A DNA stretch of 64,000 bases from Deltaproteobacteria bacterium (lineage in GTDB: Bacteria > Desulfobacterota > Binatia > HRBIN30 > CADEER01): NCBI GenBank assembly GCA_029262455.1, contig JAJCZJ010000069.1, forward strand, positions 1 through 64,000, given 5' to 3'. A program made the position numbers and the translations under genes. Below are positions 35,369-42,923 of this stretch, piece after piece. Each line of letters starts with the position of its first letter. The first letter of the stretch is position 1. The notes under the pieces were generated by a model, which was given only the letters and a program-made list of their open reading frames with translations, made no database searches and was not told the DNA's origin.

Positions 35369-36207
35369 GTGAGCCCGCCGCGCAGACCGAAATCCTCGGT
35401 GGCGCCGCTCAACCCCGCACTGGCACCCGCGTAGAAGGTCCAGCCGCTGCGCGTCACCTGTGTCCCCAGGCGCACTGTGTTGCCGTCGTTGTCGAATCGC
35501 GACCCCTCCTTGCCCTCGATCGAGCCGAGAAGGCGGATGTCGTAGGGGCCCGCGGCGGATGGAAAAAGCGGGCGGCTGACCAGTGCGAGCGAGTAGTTGA
35601 AGGGATCGTCCTGGCCGGATCCGGATTCATCGAGGTCGCCGTTGAGCTTGCCCGGGTTGCCGAGGATTTCCAGCCCCAGGTTCAAGTGCGCCGTCACCGG
35701 GCCGACTTCTTTCGACGCGAGGAGGAGCAGAGAAAAGTCGGTCTCGTCGGTCCCGAGTCGATCCCCACGGTCGGCGTTCGGCAGTTTGACGCCGAAAATG
35801 GCTCCGAGCGCGGGGACGTTCTCGCGTTCGCGCAAGAAGCGAACCTTGGTGAACAGCTCGGCGTCACCGCCGCCGAATTGGTCGCTGCTTTTGCCGCTGC
35901 GCAGCTGCTCGTCGAGATACAGGAACTCGTAGCGCACTTGGATTTCGGCCCAGCCGCCAGCGCCAATCCGGATCTCGACCTCCGGCGCGGTCACAAGGTC
36001 CTGCGATCGCAAAAAATCCGGCGCGGTGAACGCCGGAAAGCGGCCATTCCGGGAGTACGACGTCCCGATCGAGATTTGTGTCGCCCCTGACGGGAGGAGC
36101 ACGGCGCTCTCGGTCTCGAGCGGTCGCAGGGTCTGAGCCTGCAGGGCACTGGCGAGGGAAATGCTGATGGCCAGGACAATCGTCGCGGACTTCGGAACCA
36201 ATCGCAT
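35335..36207 (-). CDS. outer-membrane beta-barrel-like protein
   Basis: A 290-residue protein with a signal peptide ending ALQAQ near residue 25. The rest is rich in alternating amphipathic strands (TQISIGTSYSRNG; AEIQVRYEFLYL; GWTFYAGASAGLSG), and the C-terminus is YAFELERLFD, close to the terminal aromatic strand of outer-membrane barrels. It resembles MetA-pathway phenol-degradation-like transporters. ATG 36207 is chosen for the signal peptide. Its 3' end overlaps the end of the convergent ribB gene by 34 bases. Confidence 0.72.
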   Translation of the reverse strand: MRLVPKSATIVLAISISLASALQAQTLRPLETESAVLLPSGATQISIGTSYSRNGRFPAFTAPDFLRSQDLVTAPEVEIRIGAGGWAEIQVRYEFLYLDEQLRSGKSSDQFGGGDAELFTKVRFLRERENVPALGAIFGVKLPNADRGDRLGTDETDFSLLLLASKEVGPVTAHLNLGLEILGNPGKLNGDLDESGSGQDDPFNYSLALVSRPLFPSAAGPYDIRLLGSIEGKEGSRFDNDGNTVRLGTQVTRSGWTFYAGASAGLSGATEDFGLRGGLTYAFELERLFD

Positions 36208-36280
36208 AGCGGCGCGGTTATATGTACGATCGAAAATTTGCAAGTGCCGTGAGGCTATGGAAGCCTACGAAGTTGGTCAA

Positions 36281-38002
36281 ATGAGTAGAAGAACACCCGT
36301 AATTTTGTTGTTGATCTTGGCCTTGGCGAGCCCCGCCTTGGCGGCGCCTGATCGCGTTTCCCTGGTCCTCGAGGCTTCCGACGGCGCGGCGCGGCGCGGT
36401 GAGATCGTCGCCATCGAAGCGGTCGCCGAGATCGCTGCGGGCTGGCACATTCACTCGAACAAACCGCCGGAGCCCTATCTAATCCCAACCGTCCTGACCC
36501 TGGACGTCCCGGCTGGGTTCGCCGATCCGGAAGTTGTCTACCCACCGGCCGAAGACCAGACTTTCTCGTTTGCGCCCGATCTCGTGCTGTCGGTCTACGA
36601 CGGCAAGCTGGGGATCGCCGCCGGCGTGATGGTACCGGCCGACTTCTCGGGAGACCGCTTCAAAATAAGTGCGAAGCTGCGCTATCAGGCTTGCAACGAT
36701 ACGACGTGCGCCCCTCCGGCCACGGCCGACGCGGTGCTAGAGGTCGCGGTCGAGGATGGTGCGGCGGCTGCGGTGGTCGGTGATGCTAGCCCGAAGTCCG
36801 CTGTGCTCGGCGGCGGCGGTGAAATTTTTGCGCGTTGGCTGTCGGAACGAGGCTTGGTTTTTACGCTCTTGGCTGTGGCGCTGCTGGGTCTAGGGTTGAA
36901 CCTCACTCCGTGCGTATACCCGCTGATTTCGGTGACGGTAGCATATTTTGGCGGTCAGGCCTCGAGCCGTGGCGCGATTGCCTGGTTGGCGTCGGTCTAC
37001 GTCCTCGGTATCGCATTGTCTTTCTCGGCTGTCGGTGTCACCGCGGCGTTGTCTGGCGGGGTCTTCGGAGCTGCGCTGCAGAGCCCAGTTGTCATTGTTG
37101 GGCTTTCTCTCCTGATGGTCGGCCTCGCGTTGGGTAGCTTTGGCGTCTACCAACTACGCCCTCCGAGTGCGCTGATGACCTGGGCGGGCAGTACAGGTGG
37201 CGGCGCCGCCGGCTCCCTGTTCATGGGTCTTACGATGGGAATTGTGGCCGCGCCGTGTGTCGGGCCAATCGTGCTGGGGCTCTTGCTGTTCGTCGGCAGT
37301 CGCCAGGATCCGTGGTTGGGGTTCATGCTCTTCTTCGTCTTGGCCCTTGGGATGGGGCTGCCGTATCTGTTTCTCGCGGTAGCCGCCGGGTCGATCAAGA
37401 AGCTGCCGCGCTCCGGCGAATGGCTGCTTTGGACGGAGCGGCTCTTTGGCTGCATCCTGCTCGCGATGGCGGCCTATTTCCTGTCTACGATCCTCCCGGA
37501 GCCGCTGAAGTCGACGCTGTTGCCAGCAACGGTCGTGATCGCGGCGATCTATCTCGGGTTCATCGATGGCTCGGGACAAAGTATCGCATGGTTTCCAGTT
37601 GTAAAGCGTAGTGTCGGTGTTGCAATGCTGGCTGCTGGTATCTGGTTGGGCATGCCGGTTAGCGGCTCGGACGCAATTTCCTGGCAGTCTCTGACGAGCT
37701 GGGAGCGCCGGGAGGCTGGGCCGGTGCTGATCGATTTCGTCGCAGAGTGGTGCATTCCGTGCCGGGAGATGGATCACAGCACCTACGTGGACCCGGAGGT
37801 CATCGACGAAGCTGGCCGCTTTGTGATGGTCAAGGCGGATCTCACCGACGAGAACGACGCCAATGCGGAAGTCGTCGAGGAGTTTGCGGTGCGCGGGGTG
37901 CCAACGTTGATCTTGCGGTCGAGCGACGGCCAGGAGACGCATCGCATGGTCGGGTACGTCGGTGCCGACGAGCTCCTGGCAGCGATGCAGCAGGTTCACT
38001 GA
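36281..38002 (+). CDS. dsbD: thiol:disulfide interchange protein DsbD
   Basis: A 573-residue three-part protein from ATG 36281 (MSRRTPVIL, signal peptide to about 22). The N-terminal periplasmic domain has the redox pair in CNDTTCAPP. The central membrane domain of about eight helices has its reactive cysteines in NLTPCVYPLISV and AAPCVGPIVLG. The C-terminal thioredoxin domain carries AEWCIPCREM. It carries electrons from cytoplasmic thioredoxin to periplasmic disulfide isomerases and cytochrome c maturation. The start regions of this gene and the divergent barrel gene are 73 bases apart. Confidence 0.95.
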   Translation: MSRRTPVILLLILALASPALAAPDRVSLVLEASDGAARRGEIVAIEAVAEIAAGWHIHSNKPPEPYLIPTVLTLDVPAGFADPEVVYPPAEDQTFSFAPDLVLSVYDGKLGIAAGVMVPADFSGDRFKISAKLRYQACNDTTCAPPATADAVLEVAVEDGAAAAVVGDASPKSAVLGGGGEIFARWLSERGLVFTLLAVALLGLGLNLTPCVYPLISVTVAYFGGQASSRGAIAWLASVYVLGIALSFSAVGVTAALSGGVFGAALQSPVVIVGLSLLMVGLALGSFGVYQLRPPSALMTWAGSTGGGAAGSLFMGLTMGIVAAPCVGPIVLGLLLFVGSRQDPWLGFMLFFVLALGMGLPYLFLAVAAGSIKKLPRSGEWLLWTERLFGCILLAMAAYFLSTILPEPLKSTLLPATVVIAAIYLGFIDGSGQSIAWFPVVKRSVGVAMLAAGIWLGMPVSGSDAISWQSLTSWERREAGPVLIDFVAEWCIPCREMDHSTYVDPEVIDEAGRFVMVKADLTDENDANAEVVEEFAVRGVPTLILRSSDGQETHRMVGYVGADELLAAMQQVH

Positions 38003-38141
38003 GGGACCTTGTCGCCGCTGTCGCAAGGGCTGATTCAGTTGACAGCTACCGTTTGAACGTCGAGACTACGTCGGCCTGCACTTGAGGTCGCCCGGTGTTC
38101 AAATCGGCCGCGGCCAACGCCCGCCGGCGCCTGAATGGCCG

Positions 38142-39446
38142 ATGGAATTCCGATCGCTCGACCTTCCCGATGTAGTGATGCGCGGCATTGAAGCCGTTGG
38201 CTTCGAGACGTGCACCCCAATTCAGGAGAAGACCCTGCCGGAGGCTTTGGCCGGGCGTGACATCGCCGGCCAGGCACAGACCGGGACCGGCAAGACTGCG
38301 GCGTTCCTGATCTCGACTTTCTCGAGGCTTTTGGGCAACGAGGCCAAAGGGCCGGGGCCGCGCGCCCTAATGATTGCACCGACGCGTGAGCTTGCGGTGC
38401 AGATTCATAACGACGCGATGGCGCTCGGCGAATTCACCGGCCTGACTTGTCTCGCGGTTTACGGGGGCGTGGACTACGTCAAGCAACGCGACTCACTGCG
38501 CGACGGGTGTGACATTCTGATCGGGACCCCGGGCCGCTTGATCGACTACTTCAAGCAGCATGTCTACAACTTGCGCAACTTGGACGTGCTGGTCATCGAT
38601 GAGGCGGATCGCATGTTCGACATGGGCTTCATCGCCGATATCCGCTTCATGTTGCGCCGTATGCCGCCGCCGCAAGAGCGGCAGTCCATGTTGTTTTCGG
38701 CGACCCTCAGCTTTGCCGTCATGGAGCTCGCGTATGAGCACATGAACGATCCGGTCAAGGTCGAGATCGCGCCGGAACAAATCACCGCGGAGAAGATCGA
38801 ACACAAGTTGTACCACGTATCCAAGGAAGAAAAGTTTCCCTTGATGCTCGGGTTGATCCGGAACGACCCGCCCGAAAGAGCGATGGCTTTCGTCAACACC
38901 AAGCGTGAGGCGGAATGGCTGGCGCTGCGCCTCGAAGCGAATGGCGTCAAGGCGCAGGCCCTTACGGGTGACGTGAACCAACGCGTTCGGCTGCGCATCC
39001 TGAAGACATTCAAAGAGGGCGGTCTGCCGATTTTGGTCGCGACCGATGTCGCATCGCGCGGTTTGCATATCGACGCAGTGTCTCACGTTTATAATTACGA
39101 CGTGCCGCAGGACCCGGAGGACTACGTTCATCGAATTGGCCGTACTGCGCGGGCCGGCGCTTCGGGGAAAGCGATCACCCTCGGCTGTGAGAACTGGGCC
39201 GTCGGGCTCGAAGGAATCGAAAAGCTGATTGGTTTTCAGCTGCCTGTGGAGCACGTCGAAGACGAAATGCTGGTCGAGGCGGTCGTGCCGAAACGCCGCC
39301 CCCGGCCTCGCGCGTCAGCCCGTCCAGGCGGTGGTCCCGGAAGAGGCCGACAGTCGCCGAAGGGTGCGAAGAGTGGATCGGCTGGCTCCAGTGACCGGCC
39401 ACGTCGCCGTCGAAGCAGTGGTAAGCAAACCGCACCTTCGAAGTAG
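38142..39446 (+). CDS. DEAD-box RNA helicase, RhlB-like
   Basis: A 434-residue helicase. ATG 38142 starts MEFRSLDLPDVV; a TTG at 38082 is less likely. Motifs in order: Q-motif (FETCTPIQEKTLPEAL), Walker A (AQTGTGKTAAF), PTRELAVQ, DEADRMFDMGF, SAT, DVASRGLHI and HRIGRTARAG. The tail is basic and rich in Arg, Gly, Ser and Pro, as in RNA chaperone helicases. RhlB-type enzymes unwind RNA with the degradosome; whether this one does so is unknown. lnt starts 10 bases downstream. Confidence 0.93.
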   Translation: MEFRSLDLPDVVMRGIEAVGFETCTPIQEKTLPEALAGRDIAGQAQTGTGKTAAFLISTFSRLLGNEAKGPGPRALMIAPTRELAVQIHNDAMALGEFTGLTCLAVYGGVDYVKQRDSLRDGCDILIGTPGRLIDYFKQHVYNLRNLDVLVIDEADRMFDMGFIADIRFMLRRMPPPQERQSMLFSATLSFAVMELAYEHMNDPVKVEIAPEQITAEKIEHKLYHVSKEEKFPLMLGLIRNDPPERAMAFVNTKREAEWLALRLEANGVKAQALTGDVNQRVRLRILKTFKEGGLPILVATDVASRGLHIDAVSHVYNYDVPQDPEDYVHRIGRTARAGASGKAITLGCENWAVGLEGIEKLIGFQLPVEHVEDEMLVEAVVPKRRPRPRASARPGGGPGRGRQSPKGAKSGSAGSSDRPRRRRSSGKQTAPSK

Positions 39447-39455
39447 CGACGGCTG

Positions 39456-40982
39456 ATGTCGCCGGTGAAATCGAAGCGTCGCAATCGTTTGGTCACTTTC
39501 GGTCTCTGCGCGGTCGGCGGATTTCTGATCGCAGCGCCGTGGTTGCGGTTTTCTTTGCACCCGCTGGCGTGGTTTGCGTTTGCGCCGCTCGTAGTGGCGT
39601 TTTCGGGAGCGTCCTCGAACCGTCAATCTCTGCGCCTCGGGCTGGCCGCGGGCTTGGCCACGAACGTTCCCGCGTTCGTCTGGCTGGTTCATACGATCGA
39701 CGTGTTCGGTGGTTTTCCGCTACCGGTCGCCTGGTTCTTCTATCTTTGCTTGTCCGTATATTCGTCCGGGCAATTCGTCTTGTTTGCCCTTGCCCTGAGG
39801 CGCGTGGGTCTCGGCCCGTTCGCTTTGGCGCCGCCCGTGCTGTGGGTTTCCCTCGAGTTCCTTTACCCGAATCTGTTTCCCTGGCGCATGGCGAGCTCGC
39901 AGATCGAGGTGCCGCTGCTTCTGCAGGTGGGGGACCTCACCGGCCCCTACGGCCTGAGCTTCGCGCTCGTTTGGGTTGGATCGTCGCTCGCGATGTTGTG
40001 GTTGCGGCGCACCTGGCGACCGCTGGCCGGCGCGGTTGTGTTGGTCGCGCTGATCTCAGCGTACGGCGCTTGGCGCTGGCCGCAGATCGATGCCGAGATT
40101 GCGCGCGCCCCTGTCCTCAAGGTGGGACTGATCCAGGGCAATGTCGGTATTCGCGAGAAGGGCAACGCCTCTTACTTCGATATCAACATCGAGAAGTACC
40201 GCATGTTGTCGCGGTCGGTGCAGCGCGACGTCGATGTTCTGATTTGGCCGGAAACGGTATCGCACGAGTGGATTCCGCAGACGGCGAAGCGACTCGATCC
40301 GCAGGCGCATCCGTTTCCCGGGGTCGAGATACCGATGATCTTCGGTGGCCTCGGGTATCACTACGGTGAAGTCGACCAGGCCGAACGATTCAACGTAGCG
40401 TTTCTCACCGACCGCGAGGGCAATGTCCTCGGCCGCTACAATAAGCAGATCCTGCTGCCGTTCGGAGAGTACCTTCCGTTCTCGTGGCTGATCCCGGGAT
40501 TGGAGTCTTTGAGTCCGAATACCGGGGCGTTCACCGCCGGCACGGAAGCGATCACTCTCGACCTTCCGAATGGCGCGCGATTTGCGCCGCTGGTCTGCTA
40601 CGAGGATGTACCGTCGGGGATCGCGCGTGAGATGACGTCGGTCGGTGCCAATGTCCTGATGACGATCTTCAACGATGCGTGGTTCGGAGACTCGATGGCG
40701 CCCTACCAGCACGAAGCGATCGCGATTTGGCGCGCGATCGAGAATCGCCGCTATTTCGTTCGGGTGGGAAACGCGGGTGATACTGGGATTGTCGATCCGT
40801 TTGGAAACATTGTGAAACGCCTGCCACTGTTCACGGCCGAGAGTCTCGTTGGGGAGATTCGCCTGCTGGAGACAAGCACTTTTTACACCCAACACGGTGA
40901 CGTCTTCGCGTGGCTTGTCTTGGTTGTGGCTGTGAGCTTGTTGGGGTCGCGAAGGGTTCGAAAATGGGGCGGGGCAGTTTAG
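39456..40982 (+). CDS. lnt: apolipoprotein N-acyltransferase
   Basis: A 508-residue enzyme: about six N-terminal membrane helices (residues 12-215), then a nitrilase-like domain with the Glu-Lys-Cys triad in LIWPETVSHEW, GRYNKQILLPFGEYLPF and LVCYEDVPSG, and a final membrane helix (VFAWLVLVVAVSLL). It adds the third acyl chain to lipoproteins at the outer face of the inner membrane, an indicator of a diderm. It starts 10 bases after the helicase gene, so they are probably cotranscribed. Confidence 0.96.
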   Translation: MSPVKSKRRNRLVTFGLCAVGGFLIAAPWLRFSLHPLAWFAFAPLVVAFSGASSNRQSLRLGLAAGLATNVPAFVWLVHTIDVFGGFPLPVAWFFYLCLSVYSSGQFVLFALALRRVGLGPFALAPPVLWVSLEFLYPNLFPWRMASSQIEVPLLLQVGDLTGPYGLSFALVWVGSSLAMLWLRRTWRPLAGAVVLVALISAYGAWRWPQIDAEIARAPVLKVGLIQGNVGIREKGNASYFDINIEKYRMLSRSVQRDVDVLIWPETVSHEWIPQTAKRLDPQAHPFPGVEIPMIFGGLGYHYGEVDQAERFNVAFLTDREGNVLGRYNKQILLPFGEYLPFSWLIPGLESLSPNTGAFTAGTEAITLDLPNGARFAPLVCYEDVPSGIAREMTSVGANVLMTIFNDAWFGDSMAPYQHEAIAIWRAIENRRYFVRVGNAGDTGIVDPFGNIVKRLPLFTAESLVGEIRLLETSTFYTQHGDVFAWLVLVVAVSLLGSRRVRKWGGAV

Positions 40983-41009
40983 AAGTATCATTTACAGCTA
41001 AATAGTAAG

Positions 41010-41038
41010 TTGACAAATTAGTTCGCTACGGATAGTCT
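41010..41038 (+). promoter_or_regulatory. candidate promoter of the S23-like gene
   Basis: Perfect -35 hexamer TTGACA (41010-41015), 17-base spacer, then TAGTCT (41033-41038). A start of transcription about 7 bases later would fall on the ATG at 41045, giving a leaderless message; no ribosome binding site is visible before that ATG. Confidence 0.5.
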
Positions 41039-41060
41039 CTCCACATGGCGAGAGACTATC
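41031..41060. repeat. perfect inverted repeat around a start codon
   Basis: GATAGTCTCTC (41031-41041) and GAGAGACTATC (41050-41060) form a perfect 11-bp inverted repeat. The 8-base spacer CACATGGC contains the ATG at 41045, and the left arm covers the candidate -10 box. It could be an operator or, on a longer transcript, a hairpin presenting the start codon in its loop. Confidence 0.75.
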
Positions 41061-41569
41061 GAAAGCTGAAGGTGTTTTCCCTGGCGGACGAGCTGGTGTC
41101 CGAGGTTTACGTCGCGACGCGTCGTTTTCCGCCCGAGGAGCGGATTGGGTTACAAGCGCAGGTGCGCAAGGCTGCGGTCGCGGTTCCATCCAGCATCATT
41201 GCGGGTTGTGAACGGTCCTCGGAAAGCGAGTACGTCCACTACAGTGCGGTGGCGATGGCGAGCGCCTCTGAAACCCGCTACCTCCTCCAACTGGCGAGTC
41301 GGTTGGGATACCTCGCCGAAGAATCGTGCCGGGATCTCGAGGAACGCTACAGCCGGTTGATCGGCGGTCTGTACAAATTGATCCAGGCGGTTCGCGATCG
41401 AGAGAGCGGCGACGGCTCAAGAAGAACGCGGCGCAAGGACGATGACCGAGCCGGAGCCGACGACGGCGTTGGCGTTGGCGGCGACGACCGGCGCAGTAGC
41501 GATGCGAGCGCGGGTCGCGCGCAGAGCGGCGAGGATAGTCGATCGAGTCGCCGCAAGTGGGACCGCTAG
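41045..41569 (+). CDS. four-helix-bundle protein (S23 family)
   Basis: A 174-residue protein. Residues 1-120 match the four-helix bundle proteins first found in 23S rRNA intervening sequences: YRKLKVFSLADELVSEVY, FPPEERIGLQAQVRKAAVAV, PSSIIAGCERSSESEYVHY and ETRYLLQLASRLGYL. The family also includes the accessory protein of diversity-generating retroelements. No rRNA or reverse transcriptase is nearby. The last 55 residues are a hydrophilic Arg/Asp/Ser/Gly extension not typical of the family. The 3' end overlaps the convergent thioesterase gene by 4 bases. Confidence 0.88.
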   Translation: MARDYRKLKVFSLADELVSEVYVATRRFPPEERIGLQAQVRKAAVAVPSSIIAGCERSSESEYVHYSAVAMASASETRYLLQLASRLGYLAEESCRDLEERYSRLIGGLYKLIQAVRDRESGDGSRRTRRKDDDRAGADDGVGVGGDDRRSSDASAGRAQSGEDSRSSRRKWDR

Positions 41570-41991
41570 CTCGCCGCTTCTACTGCGTCGCGGAGGTCCT
41601 GCGGCATTCTCTGTGGGCGACCATCGTCGTCGAGGATGGCGTGTTCGGTACTACCGGTGACGAGCAGTGTGTCTTCTGCGCTGCGTAGCTCGTAACGGAT
41701 CTTGAGCCTGGCGCGCCCGACCGACTCGATGCCGGCGTGTACGCTGACGACATCGTCGTAGCGCGCCGGGCTGTGGTATCTACACTCCGTCGCCAGGACG
41801 GCGAGGTAGAGGCCGCGCTCGATATAACCTGGAAACGCATGGCCGAGCTTGCGAAAGAGTTCGGCTCGGCCGATCTCGAAGATACGAAAATAGTTGCCGT
41901 AGTATACGATGCGCATCGGATCGCAGTCAGCGAACACGACGCGATACTCGGCGACCTTGTCGATCGTTGTTTGCTTTGCTGACGTGGCCAT
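41566..41991 (-). CDS. hotdog-fold acyl-CoA thioesterase (4HBT type)
   Basis: A 141-residue protein from ATG 41991. The family segment FADCDPMRIVYYGNYFRIFE lies near residues 18-37, with the Asp expected for 4-hydroxybenzoyl-CoA thioesterase or YbgC-type enzymes. It cleaves an acyl-CoA of unknown identity. The DHNA-CoA thioesterase step of menaquinone synthesis belongs to this superfamily and lacks a candidate in the men operon, but a link is only a guess. It starts 2 bases after the PPK2 stop, so they share a transcript. Confidence 0.88.
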   Translation of the reverse strand: MATSAKQTTIDKVAEYRVVFADCDPMRIVYYGNYFRIFEIGRAELFRKLGHAFPGYIERGLYLAVLATECRYHSPARYDDVVSVHAGIESVGRARLKIRYELRSAEDTLLVTGSTEHAILDDDGRPQRMPQDLRDAVEAAS

Positions 41992-41993
41992 CG

Positions 41994-42725
41994 CTACTTG
42001 CTTCGCTTCTCGACTGCTTTGAGGGTTCGTTTCAGGACCTCGATGCGGGCGTGCCACTTGTCTTCGCTGGCGATTGCATGCCACGGGGCGTGGCGGGTGT
42101 TGGTATGGCGGAACATGTCGTCCGCGGCATCGATGTATGCATTCCACTTGCGGCGGTTGCGCCAGTCTTCCGGGGTAATCTTGTAGTTCTTGAAGGGGTC
42201 CTTCTCCCGCTCTCGAAAGCGGGCGAGTTGTTCCTTCTTAGAGAGGTGCAGCCAAAATTTGAGGACCAGGGTCTTGTTGTCCACGAGAGTTCGCTCGAAG
42301 TCGTTGATCTCTCGGTACGCTCGCTTCCATTCGGATTGGCTGCAGAAGCCCTCGACCCGCTCCACCAGAACCCGCCCGTACCAAGACCGGTCGAAGATTC
42401 CGATGGCGCCGGTGCGCGGCATCTGCGTGTGAAATCTCCAGAGGTAGGGGTGGGCCTTCTCGACTGGTTCGGGAGCGCCGATGGCGTGGACCTTGTAGCC
42501 ACGCGGATCGAGCCGCCCGGTGAGGCGGCGGATGGTGCCACCCTTGCCCGCAGCGTCCATGCCTTCGAACGCAATGACCACCGAGAACGCCTTGCTATCT
42601 CGCAGCTCGATCTGTTGGCGGAGAAGGTCGAGCTGAAGTTTCTCGATCTCTTTCTGTGCTTTCTTCTTGCTTGCGACTTTTTGGTCGAGGTCGATCGATT
42701 TTGTCGTGAGGGCTTTGCTCTTCAT
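41994..42725 (-). CDS. polyphosphate kinase 2 family protein
   Basis: A 243-residue PPK2 with Walker A (FEGMDAAGKGGTIRRLTGRL), the lid/Walker B segment FDRSWYGRVLVERVEGF and conserved YLWRFHTQMP and WNAYIDAADDMFRHT. It transfers phosphate between polyphosphate and nucleotides (NDP or NMP). It is a single-domain form. ATG 42725 (MKSKALTTK) is preferred over the frame start at 42770. Confidence 0.93.
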   Translation of the reverse strand: MKSKALTTKSIDLDQKVASKKKAQKEIEKLQLDLLRQQIELRDSKAFSVVIAFEGMDAAGKGGTIRRLTGRLDPRGYKVHAIGAPEPVEKAHPYLWRFHTQMPRTGAIGIFDRSWYGRVLVERVEGFCSQSEWKRAYREINDFERTLVDNKTLVLKFWLHLSKKEQLARFREREKDPFKNYKITPEDWRNRRKWNAYIDAADDMFRHTNTRHAPWHAIASEDKWHARIEVLKRTLKAVEKRSK

Positions 42726-42923
42726 CAGGTTGAACCATGTTTGGATAGTGTCTCGATACCATCGCCTCAATCAGGTTGCACGTGTCTGGCACAGTTCAGA
42801 CATACGCCTCGCAACGGAATTTTTCGGTAGTCGTTTGGGGGTTTCTTTGTTTCCTCACGGGTTAGTTGACCCGGCCTCGAATCGGCGTAGCGTTGAAGTT
42901 GTACGAGCCCTCAGGAGATAGCG

